Assembly: GCF_030406905.1 (NCBI RefSeq)
Contig: NZ_CP129137.1
Location: forward strand, 1,925,001-1,989,000
Length of the DNA stretch: 64,000 nt
Origin: Streptomyces sp. HUAS CB01
GTDB taxonomy: Bacteria; Actinomycetota; Actinomycetes; Streptomycetales; Streptomycetaceae
Direction of reading: 5' to 3'
Both the position numbers and the translations under genes were made by a program. Positions 57,855 to 64,000 of this stretch are shown one piece after another. Each line of letters opens with the position of its first letter. Positions within the stretch are counted from its first letter, which is position 1. The notes below the pieces were generated by a model. That model ran no database searches, had not been told where the DNA came from, and saw only the letters and a program-made list of their open reading frames with translations.

Positions 57855-58883
57855 TCAGCCGAAGAAGACGCCGACCTCCTCGTAGAGGGCCGGGTCGACC
57901 GTCTTCAGCTTCGCCGTCGCCTCGGCGATCGGTACGCGGACGATGTCCGTACCGCGCAGGGCGACCATCTTGCCGTAGTCGCCGTCGCGCACCGCATCGA
58001 TGGCGTGCAGGCCGAAGCGGGTCGCCAGCCAGCGGTCGAAGGCGCTCGGGGTGCCGCCGCGCTGGACATGACCGAGGACGGTCGTCCTGGCCTCCTTGCC
58101 GGTCCGCTTCTCGATCTCCTTGGCCAGCCACTCGCCGACGCCCGAGAGCCGGACGTGCCCGAAGGAGTCGAGCGTCCCGTCCTTGAGGACCATGTCGCCG
58201 TCCTTCGGCATGGCGCCCTCTGCGACCACGACGATCGGCGCGTACGAGGCCCGGAACCGCGAGGTGACCCAGGCGCAGACCTGGTCCATGTCGAACCGCT
58301 GCTCCGGGATGAGGATGACGTTCGCCCCGCCCGCCAGCCCCGAGTGAAGGGCGATCCAGCCTGCGTGACGGCCCATCACCTCGACCACGAGGACCCGCAT
58401 GTGGGACTCCGCCGTGGTGTGCAGCCGGTCGATGGCCTCGGTGGCGATGCCGACGGCCGTGTCGAAGCCGAAGGTGTAGTCGGTGGCGGACAGATCGTTG
58501 TCGATGGTCTTCGGCACGCCGACGCACTTGACGCCGTACTCGTCGGAGAGCCGCGCCGCGACCCCGAGGGTGTCCTCGCCGCCGATCGCGATCAGCGCCT
58601 CCACCTCGTGCTTGGCGAGGTTCTCCTTGATCCGGCGGATCCCGTTCTCCGCCTTGAGGGGATTGGTCCGCGAGGAACCGAGGACGGTGCCCCCGCGCGG
58701 CAGGATGCCGCGCACGGAGGGGATGTCGAGGCGTACGGTGTCGCCCTCCAGCGGCCCGCGCCAGCCGTCCCGGTAGCCGGTGAACTCGTATCCGTACTCC
58801 TGCACGCCCTTGCGGACGATGCCGCGGATGACCGCGTTGAGGCCGGGGCAGTCGCCGCCCCCGGTCAGTACTCCGACCCGCAT
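57855..58883 (-). CDS. pfkA: 6-phosphofructokinase
   Basis: 342 residues. Phosphorylates fructose 6-phosphate in glycolysis. Motifs: VGVLTGGGDCPGLNAVIRG (phosphate donor site), IAIGGEDTLGVAARL, the catalytic PKTIDNDLSATDYTFGFDTA, and VVEVMGRHAGWIALHSGLAG. The GGEDT box points to an ATP-using member of the actinobacterial group III enzymes. The ATG at 58883 has AGGGA 7 bases upstream and gives the canonical N-terminus; an ATG at 58910 would add 9 residues. Streptomyces usually carry more than one pfkA. Confidence 0.94.
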   Translation of the reverse strand: MRVGVLTGGGDCPGLNAVIRGIVRKGVQEYGYEFTGYRDGWRGPLEGDTVRLDIPSVRGILPRGGTVLGSSRTNPLKAENGIRRIKENLAKHEVEALIAIGGEDTLGVAARLSDEYGVKCVGVPKTIDNDLSATDYTFGFDTAVGIATEAIDRLHTTAESHMRVLVVEVMGRHAGWIALHSGLAGGANVILIPEQRFDMDQVCAWVTSRFRASYAPIVVVAEGAMPKDGDMVLKDGTLDSFGHVRLSGVGEWLAKEIEKRTGKEARTTVLGHVQRGGTPSAFDRWLATRFGLHAIDAVRDGDYGKMVALRGTDIVRVPIAEATAKLKTVDPALYEEVGVFFG

Positions 58884-59056
58884 GGAAGGTCCCTTCGCCG
58901 TCGTGGCCATATTCGTCAGCCACGCTAGTAGTGACCCAGGTCACTTCGGGACGGTACGAAAGGTGAATTCCGGCTAAGGATACGGCAGTTGACGTCCTGC
59001 GGTTCACCCCATCGAGTGGATCGGACACCGAAGCCGGGCCGGCTGCCCGGGCGGGG

Positions 59057-59746
59057 TCAGGCGTCGTCGAGTCCGCGCTCGATCGCGTATCGCACGAGCT
59101 CGACCCGGTTGTGCAGCTGGAGCTTGCCGAGGGTGTTCTGCACATGGTTCTGCACCGTGCGGTGCGAGATGACGAGCCGCTCGGCGATCTGCTTGTACGA
59201 GAGGCCCTTGGCGACCAGCCGCAGCACCTCCGTCTCCCGCTCGGTGAGCTGCGGCGCCTTCGGCTCGTCTGGCCCCGCGGCCGGCGCGGGCTCGGCCGCC
59301 AGCCGCCGGTACTCCCCCAGCACCAGTCCCGCCAGGCCCGGGGTGAAAACCGGGTCGCCCACCGCGGTGCGGCGCACGGCGTCGATCAGCTCCTCCGTGC
59401 TGGCCGACTTCAGCAGATAGCCGGTCGCGCCCGACTTCACGGCCTCCAGCACGTCGGCGTGCTCCCCGCTGGCGGAGAGCACCAGGACCCGCAGCGCGGG
59501 GTTCGCCCCGACGAGCTCCTTGCAGACCCTGACGCCCGGCATGCCCGGAAGATTGAGGTCGAGCACCAGGACGTCCGGCCCCACGGCCGTGGCGCGACGC
59601 ACCGCCTGCGGTCCGTCGCCCGCGGTCGCCACCACCTCGTACCCGGCCGCGGCCAGATCGCGGGCGACCGCGTCCCGCCACATCGGGTGGTCGTCCACGA
59701 CCATGACCCGGACGGGCCGCTCCGCCGCCCCGCTCGTCTCCGTCAT
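59057..59746 (-). CDS. NarL/FixJ-family response regulator
   Basis: 229 residues. The receiver domain (VRVMVVDDHPMWRDAVAR) has phospho-acceptor D63 in VLVLDLNLPGMPG and the conserved Lys in GYLLKSAS. The C-terminal LuxR-type helix-turn-helix is LTERETEVLRLVAKGLSYKQ to VISHRTVQNHVQNTL. The ATG at 59746 overlaps the kinase stop (ATGA), so it is translationally coupled to its cognate kinase. The target genes are unknown. Confidence 0.95.
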   Translation of the reverse strand: MTETSGAAERPVRVMVVDDHPMWRDAVARDLAAAGYEVVATAGDGPQAVRRATAVGPDVLVLDLNLPGMPGVRVCKELVGANPALRVLVLSASGEHADVLEAVKSGATGYLLKSASTEELIDAVRRTAVGDPVFTPGLAGLVLGEYRRLAAEPAPAAGPDEPKAPQLTERETEVLRLVAKGLSYKQIAERLVISHRTVQNHVQNTLGKLQLHNRVELVRYAIERGLDDA

Positions 59747-60966
59747 CGTTCCGCCTTCCCCCGGGTCCCCCGCGGGACCTTCAACTCGACTTCCGTACCC
59801 TGCCCCGGCACCGAGATCAGCTCGGCGGTGCCACCGATGTCCCGCAGCCGGCCCCGGATCGAGAGCGCGACCCCGAGCCGTCCCTCGCCCTCGGCCTGGG
59901 CGAGCCGCCCCTCCGGGATGCCCGGTCCGTCGTCCCGGACCGTCACGATCACCTCGTCCGGCCAGTCCTCGACCAGGATCCACGCCCGCGCGTCCGCACC
60001 GGCGTGCCTGCGGACATTGTCCAGGGCGGCACCGACGGCGGACGCGAGCTCCTTCGCCGCGTGCGCCTCCAGCGGCACCGGGGCACCCGGCTCGGAGAGG
60101 GTGACCCGGCGGCCGGCCCGCGGCGCCAGCAGCGTGCGCAGGTCCACCGGTCCCTCGTCCCCGGCACTGACGACATCCGGCTCGTCCACGACCCGCACGA
60201 CCGCGCCCTGGGTCTCGTCCTCCGACACCCGGGACGCCGGCACCAGCCCGCCGGCCACCAGGGTGCGCAGGGCGACCTCCTGCTCGCCCGCCATCCTGCC
60301 GAGCTCCGCAGCCTCGCCCCCGAGCGCCGTGCCGCGCCGCTGCACCATGGCCAGCACCTGCAGCACCCCGTCGTGGATGTCGCGGGCCAGCCGTTCCCGT
60401 TCGCGGGTCGCGGCCTCGATCTCCAGGGCCCGGGCCAGGGTGCGCTCGGAGGCGCGGGCGACCTCGACGACGTACCCGATGGCGATGGACGCGACCCACA
60501 CCAGCAGCACGTTGTGGAAGGTGTCCCGGCTGGGCTCGCCGCGCTCGATGATGTTGGCGACGGCCACCAGGGAGGACGCGAAGCCCGCCCAGCGCCAGCC
60601 GCCCTTGAGCGCGAAGGCCAGCACCGAACCCGCCGTCCAGATCGACGGCAGCGTCGGGCCGTCGATCTGCTGCGCCTGCGCGTCGGCGAGCGGGGTGAGC
60701 AGGATGCCCGTGAGGGCGACCGTGAGGTCGGCACCGAGGAAGCGCTTGGTGCAGGCGGCGGCGTTCGCCACCCTCGGGAGCGTCGCGAACGTCCAGAGGA
60801 CCATCACGGCGAGGAAGCCGACCGCCACCCAGGGGCGCTCGTACTTGTCGCCGGCGAAGACGAGGAGGAGGACCGCGTAGCCCGTCGTCAGCACGCGGTA
60901 CGCGGTCAGCGCACGCCACAGGGGCAGCTCGACCGACATGCGTACGACCCGTTCACGCCTGGCCAT
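59743..60966 (-). CDS. NarL-type sensor histidine kinase (HisKA_3 family)
   Basis: 407 residues. Five or six transmembrane helices (about 20-165) with little external sequence; then a dimerisation helix with the H-box RERLARDIHDGVLQVLAMVQ and a degenerate ATPase domain (N-box SAVGAALDNVRRHAG, G-box VRDDGPGIPEGRLAQ and GRLGVALSIRGRLRD). Fits the LiaS/DesK/NarL class with membrane-embedded sensing. The ATG at 60966 has GGGGGG 8 bases upstream; another ATG is at 60939. The 5' end touches the plsC terminator. Signal unknown. Confidence 0.93.
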   Translation of the reverse strand: MARRERVVRMSVELPLWRALTAYRVLTTGYAVLLLVFAGDKYERPWVAVGFLAVMVLWTFATLPRVANAAACTKRFLGADLTVALTGILLTPLADAQAQQIDGPTLPSIWTAGSVLAFALKGGWRWAGFASSLVAVANIIERGEPSRDTFHNVLLVWVASIAIGYVVEVARASERTLARALEIEAATRERERLARDIHDGVLQVLAMVQRRGTALGGEAAELGRMAGEQEVALRTLVAGGLVPASRVSEDETQGAVVRVVDEPDVVSAGDEGPVDLRTLLAPRAGRRVTLSEPGAPVPLEAHAAKELASAVGAALDNVRRHAGADARAWILVEDWPDEVIVTVRDDGPGIPEGRLAQAEGEGRLGVALSIRGRLRDIGGTAELISVPGQGTEVELKVPRGTRGKAER

Positions 60967-60979
60967 GCCCGTGCCCCCC

Positions 60980-61001
60980 AAAAAAACCGTCCGGCGGACG
61001 G
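60980..61001 (-). terminator. Canonical terminator with U-tract after plsC
   Basis: On the minus strand, ccgtcc-gcc-ggacgg (60987-61001) is followed by seven T (60980-60986). A T-tract like this is unusual for Streptomyces. The histidine kinase Shine-Dalgarno (GGGGGG) begins right after it. Confidence 0.85.
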
Positions 61002-61007
61002 GTGACG

Positions 61008-61775
61008 CTACCGGTCGCCGCTCCGCTCCGTCCCGCCGTCCTGCTTGGCGGTCCGCTCCGCCTCCTTGGCGGCCTCCTTCGCCGCCTTCTCCGCGTCCGC
61101 GATCTGCCGCTTGGCGGCCGTGGCGTAGATGTCCACGTACTCCTGGCCGGAGAGCTTCATGATCTCGTACATGACCTCGTCGGTCACCGAGCGCAGGATG
61201 AAGCGGTCGTGCTCCATGCCGTGGTAGCGGCTGAAGTCGAGCGGCTTGCCGATCCTGATCCCCGGGCTCATCAGCTTGGGGACGACCTTGCCGGGCGGCT
61301 GGATCTTCTCGGTGTCGATCATCGCGACGGGGATGACGGGCGCGCCGGTGGCGAGCGCCACCCGCGCCAGGCCGCCCGGCTTGCCGCGGTACAGCCGGCC
61401 GTCCGGGGAGCGGGTGCCCTCCGGGTAGATGCCGAACAGCTCGCCGCGCTCGATGACCTCTATGCCGCTCCTGATGGCCGCCTCGCCGGCGCCGCGCGCC
61501 CCGGAGCGGTCCACCGGCAGCTGGCCGACGCCCTTGAAGAAGGCCGCGGTGAGCTTGCCCTTCACACCCGGCGACGTGAAGTACTCGGCCTTGGCGATGA
61601 ACGTGACCTTGCGGTCCAGGACCGCGGGCAGGAAGAACGAGTCCGAGAAGGACAGGTGGTTGCTCGCGAGGATCGCCGGCCCCTCGGCGGGGATGTACTC
61701 GAGGCCCTCCACCCAAGGCCTGAAGGCGAGCTTGAGCGCCCCGCCGATGGAGAACTTCATTGCGCCGTAGATCAA
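61008..61775 (-). CDS. 1-acyl-sn-glycerol-3-phosphate acyltransferase-like protein (PlsC family)
   Basis: 255 residues. Acyltransferase motifs: H40-x4-D45 in ASNHLSFSD, a second block around FIAKAEYF, the EGTR box in GIYPEGTRSPDG, and VIPVAMIDTEKI. Such enzymes acylate lysophosphatidic acid at the membrane for phospholipid synthesis. The C-terminal ~30 residues are a charged Ala/Lys/Glu helix. The start appears to be TTG at 61775 with GGAAGG 8 bases upstream; an ATG at 61760 has no ribosome site. Confidence 0.92.
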   Translation of the reverse strand: MIYGAMKFSIGGALKLAFRPWVEGLEYIPAEGPAILASNHLSFSDSFFLPAVLDRKVTFIAKAEYFTSPGVKGKLTAAFFKGVGQLPVDRSGARGAGEAAIRSGIEVIERGELFGIYPEGTRSPDGRLYRGKPGGLARVALATGAPVIPVAMIDTEKIQPPGKVVPKLMSPGIRIGKPLDFSRYHGMEHDRFILRSVTDEVMYEIMKLSGQEYVDIYATAAKRQIADAEKAAKEAAKEAERTAKQDGGTERSGDR

Positions 61776-61945
61776 CTCGAGTGCCTTCCTGGGATCCGTC
61801 GAAAAGACCTTAACCCGTGGCGGGACCGCGCTCGCGTCCGTGGTCCCGTGCCGGGCGGCCTCAGCCCTGGTCGGTGTCGGTCCCGTCGCGTACGGTGAGT
61901 CTGCCCACCGGGGGACGCCCCCGGGCGCCCCGAAAGGAGACCCCG

Positions 61946-62725
61946 GTGCCGGTCCTTCCTGGAGCCGAGCCGTACCGCCACGAGGGTGGCGAGGTCGGCG
62001 TCCTTCTCTGTCACGGCTTCACCGGTTCCCCCCAGTCGCTGCGCCCGTGGGCGGAGTACCTCGCGGAGCGCGGACTGACCGTCTCGCTGCCGCTGCTGCC
62101 CGGCCACGGCACCCGCTGGCAGGACATGGCGGTGACCGGCTGGCAGGACTGGTACGCGGAGGTGGACCGGGAGCTCCGGGCGCTGCGCGAGGAGTGCGAG
62201 CAGGTCTTCGTCTTCGGGCTCTCGATGGGCGGCGCGCTGGCCCTGCGGCTCGCCGCCAAGCACGGCGACGAGATCAGCGGCATCGTGGTGGTGAACCCGG
62301 CCAACAAGGTGCACGGTGCGGCGGCGCACGCCCTGCCGGTGGCCCGCCATCTCGTCCGCACGACCAGGGGCCTGGCCAACGACATCGCGAAGGAGGGCAT
62401 GGACGAGGTCGCCTACGACCGGGTCCCGCTGCACGCGGCGCACTCGCTGCGGAACTTCCTCCGGCTCCTCGACGGCGAGCTGCCGCAGGTCACGCAGCCG
62501 TTGCTGCTGCTGCACAGCCCGCAGGACCATGTGGTGCCGCCCGCGGACTCGGCCCGGATCCTCGGCCGGGTGTCGTCGACGGACGTCCGGGAGGTCCTGC
62601 TGGAACAGAGCTACCACGTGGCGACGTTGGACCATGACGCGGAGCGGATTTTCGAGGAGAGCCACACGTTCATCGGCCGCCTCGCTCCGAGTGTCGGCAA
62701 GAAGGGAAGCACCACCGGTGGCTGA
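61946..62725 (+). CDS. Carboxylesterase/monoacylglycerol-lipase-like alpha/beta hydrolase
   Basis: 259 residues. The fold-typical start has VGVLLCHGFTGSPQSLRPWA (oxyanion region HGFTG). The nucleophile is S93 in FGLSMGGAL; Asp in HSPQDHVVP and His in SYHVATLDHD complete the triad. This is the Est30-type carboxylesterase family. The GTG at 61946 has AAAGGAG 6-7 bases upstream. It overlaps the next gene by 8 bases, so the two are co-transcribed. Confidence 0.92.
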   Translation: MPVLPGAEPYRHEGGEVGVLLCHGFTGSPQSLRPWAEYLAERGLTVSLPLLPGHGTRWQDMAVTGWQDWYAEVDRELRALREECEQVFVFGLSMGGALALRLAAKHGDEISGIVVVNPANKVHGAAAHALPVARHLVRTTRGLANDIAKEGMDEVAYDRVPLHAAHSLRNFLRLLDGELPQVTQPLLLLHSPQDHVVPPADSARILGRVSSTDVREVLLEQSYHVATLDHDAERIFEESHTFIGRLAPSVGKKGSTTGG

Positions 62726-63356
62726 GCAGCACGACGCGGACCGGGACCGGGAGCCGCAGCCCATCGACGAGGAGGCCGCCTGGGCGGCCATCGTCGCCGG
62801 GTACGGGGAGGAGCCCGCGGACCCGCCGGGGGCGAAGCCGTTCAAGTCGGTGGAGGACCTCGCGGGTCTGGAGAAGGTCGTCCGGAACGACGGTCCGGAT
62901 TCCGAGGGGGGCGACCGCGGCCGTGACCGTGACCCCGGGCACGAAGGCGGGATCCAGGGCACGGGCGACGACGAGGACGGGGACGAGGCCCCGCGGCCGG
63001 ACACGCCGCTGGGCAGCTCCGTCGTGTTCGCGCCCGGAGTGGGCGGCGGGCCCCGCGACTACGCGGTCGCCGAGGCCGACGACGACGACCTGGACGAGTC
63101 CGACGAGGGCCATTTCGTGCCGCCGGAGCCGCCGCCGCTGCCGGAGGCCGACACGACCGCGAAGTTCGCCTGGCTGGCGGTGATCGGCGGGCCCGTGCTG
63201 CTGCTGCTCGCCGTGGTCCTGCGGTGGGACATGACGTGGTGGCTGACCACCCTCTGCGTGGGCGGCTTCCTCGGCGGCTTCGTCACGCTGGTGGCGCGGA
63301 TGTCGCACGGGGACGACGAGGACGACGACGACCCGGGCCGCGGCGCGGTCGTCTAG
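62718..63356 (+). CDS. Acidic membrane protein of unknown function
   Basis: 212 residues. The first ~145 are hydrophilic and very acidic (PIDEEAAWAAIVAGYGEEPA near the start, then Asp/Gly-rich). Two transmembrane helices follow at about 153-170 and 175-195, and an Asp-rich tail (GDDEDDDDPGRG). The conserved motif HFVPPEPPPLPEADTTAKFA just before the helices is common to actinobacterial proteins of this type. The GTG at 62718 has AAGGGAAG upstream and lies inside the end of the esterase gene. Confidence 0.85.
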   Translation: MAEQHDADRDREPQPIDEEAAWAAIVAGYGEEPADPPGAKPFKSVEDLAGLEKVVRNDGPDSEGGDRGRDRDPGHEGGIQGTGDDEDGDEAPRPDTPLGSSVVFAPGVGGGPRDYAVAEADDDDLDESDEGHFVPPEPPPLPEADTTAKFAWLAVIGGPVLLLLAVVLRWDMTWWLTTLCVGGFLGGFVTLVARMSHGDDEDDDDPGRGAVV

Positions 63357-63485
63357 GCCGTGTCGCGAAAGTAGCTCCGTCCGCCCGCAGGGCGGCGTCC
63401 GGTGCGTGCGATCGCAAGGCGGAGGATCATCCTCTTACTGGACGTAGCTGGACGACTCCGGCAACGCGGCGAGCGTGCGTCCGGG
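63357..63485 (+). repeat. Candidate Streptomyces dispersed repeat / MITE-like remnant
   Basis: Starts right after the membrane-protein stop with ggccgtgtcgcgaaagtag and continues with gcgatcgcaaggcggaggat and tactggacgta. I recall similar multi-copy sequences, ending in tcgcgacacggcc, in other Streptomyces genomes. The matching right end is not seen, so this is at best a truncated copy. Confidence 0.35.
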
Positions 63486-63838
63486 ACGGCTCCGGCTTCA
63501 GGGGTCGGCGCGGGCCGCCTCTGCGCGGCCGCTGCCGGGCCCGGTCCGGTCCGGTCCCCGCGTGGTGGCGTGCCCCTGGCCGTGCTGCGAAAGTCCCTCG
63601 GCCCGCGACGCCTGGCACGCGGAACCCGTCGCTGTGGCCGGAGACGTCCGTAAGCCGGACCCCGCTCTCGGGGCCGGACCCGACCCGCATGCGACCCTCA
63701 GGCCGGAGCCGTCCCGGACCGCACCCGGACCCGGACCCGACGCCGGGGCACGAACCCCTGGCCGGAGCCGTCCCGGACACCGGACGCGACTCCCAGGCCG
63801 GACCCGACGCCCGCCGCAACCCGACTCCGGACGCGCCC
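63486..63838. other. Gene-free stretch with short direct repeats
   Basis: No gene seen. ggccggagccgtcccggac occurs exactly twice (63701-63719 and 63760-63778), with a related copy at about 63842, inside the neighbouring gene. The remainder is cggacccgac-type GC-rich sequence. Confidence 0.5.
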
Positions 63839-64000
63839 CTAGGCAGGAGCCGTCCCGGGCGCCGAGGCCGTGGCGGCGGGCACGCGCAGGGCGGCCAGGA
63901 CCGGGAGGTGGTCCGTGGCGGCCTTCAGATCGGCCTCGCTGACCCCCGGCAGCCCCACGGGTACTCCGCAGCCGAGGACCTCGATGCCGGGAGTCACGAA
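63839..64000 (-). CDS. Endonuclease/exonuclease/phosphatase-family protein, C-terminal fragment
   Basis: Only the last 53 codons and stop are present; the gene continues beyond the right edge. The minus-strand frame reads VTPGIEVLGCGVPVGLPGVS then EADLKAATDHLPVLAALRVP before a Pro/Ala-rich end and TAG at 63839-63841. The TDHLPV box is the conserved C-terminal catalytic Asp-His motif of the EEP (DNase I-like) superfamily. Substrate cannot be judged from the fragment. Confidence 0.7.
   Translation of the reverse strand, partial: FVTPGIEVLGCGVPVGLPGVSEADLKAATDHLPVLAALRVPAATASAPGTAPA

Overview
The window is a high-GC actinobacterial chromosome segment, almost certainly Streptomyces. The evidence is the codon-position GC bias, frequent GTG and TTG starts, a dcw cluster without murC or mraZ, DivIVA/SepF beside ftsZ, an SCO2097-type DUF3040 protein, and a trpE(G) gene behind a Trp-Trp-Trp leader peptide. 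Gene order follows the conserved core region known from S. coelicolor (roughly SCO2073 to SCO2125). I see no prophage, insertion sequence with a transposase, CRISPR array, tRNA or rRNA.

Layout. (1) 1-2096, minus strand: the 5' end of rluD, then lspA, then a TraR/DksA-like protein with a long Lys/Ala-rich tail. (2) 2400-5818, plus strand: ileS behind a translational T-box; the synthetase is a type 2 IleRS with a swapped HIGH motif. (3) 6033-24500, minus strand: divIVA, yggT, sepF, yggS, ylmD, ftsZ, ftsQ, murG, ftsW, murD, mraY, murF, murE, ftsI, ftsL, rsmH. This is the division and wall cluster, read from a promoter near 24500 and a second set in front of ftsZ. (4) 24700-30363, plus strand: beta-carbonic anhydrase, then the MoxR / DUF58 / transglutaminase operon. 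(5) 30756-32950, minus strand: DUF3040 protein, SAM methyltransferase, SAV_6107-type HEPN protein. (6) 33169-41482, plus strand: SpoIIE-type phosphatase, MASE1 membrane protein, an ABC-like ATPase / YhgE-Pip membrane protein / TetR operon with a visible operator, DUF4126 protein, CrtI-like oxidoreductase. (7) 41863-46766, minus strand: Tyr-rich membrane protein, metF, thiE, Rv2175c-like protein, FAD reductase, small hypothetical protein. (8) 46828-52048, plus strand: TPP riboswitch, thiO, thiS, thiG, a PASTA Ser/Thr kinase and an Nfo-type endonuclease. (9) 52067-57339: molybdopterin oxidoreductase (minus), bacterioferritin (plus), Bfd ferredoxin (minus, iron box), class II DAHP synthase (minus) and, divergently, trpL-trpE(G). 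(10) 57855-61775, minus strand: pfkA, a two-component pair and a PlsC-type acyltransferase. (11) 61946-64000: an esterase and a membrane protein (plus), then the C-terminus of an endonuclease/exonuclease/phosphatase-family gene (minus).

How the parts work together. The largest block makes lipid II and the septum: MraY, MurG, MurD, MurE and MurF build the precursor, FtsW and FtsI use it, and FtsZ, SepF, FtsQ, FtsL and DivIVA place the machinery. RsmH, YggS, YlmD, IleRS and LspA are housekeeping neighbours. A second theme is RNA-level control by metabolites: T-box (isoleucyl-tRNA), TPP riboswitch (thiamine) and trp attenuator (tryptophan). A third is leaderless expression: seven genes between 39 and 56 kb start 6-7 bases after a TANNNT -10 box.

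The region is mostly well-described core genome. The items most worth a second look are the HEPN protein with an intact R-x4-H motif, the degenerate ATPase / Pip / TetR cassette, the DksA-like protein that lacks its fourth zinc ligand, and the repeat-bearing N-terminal extension of FtsW.
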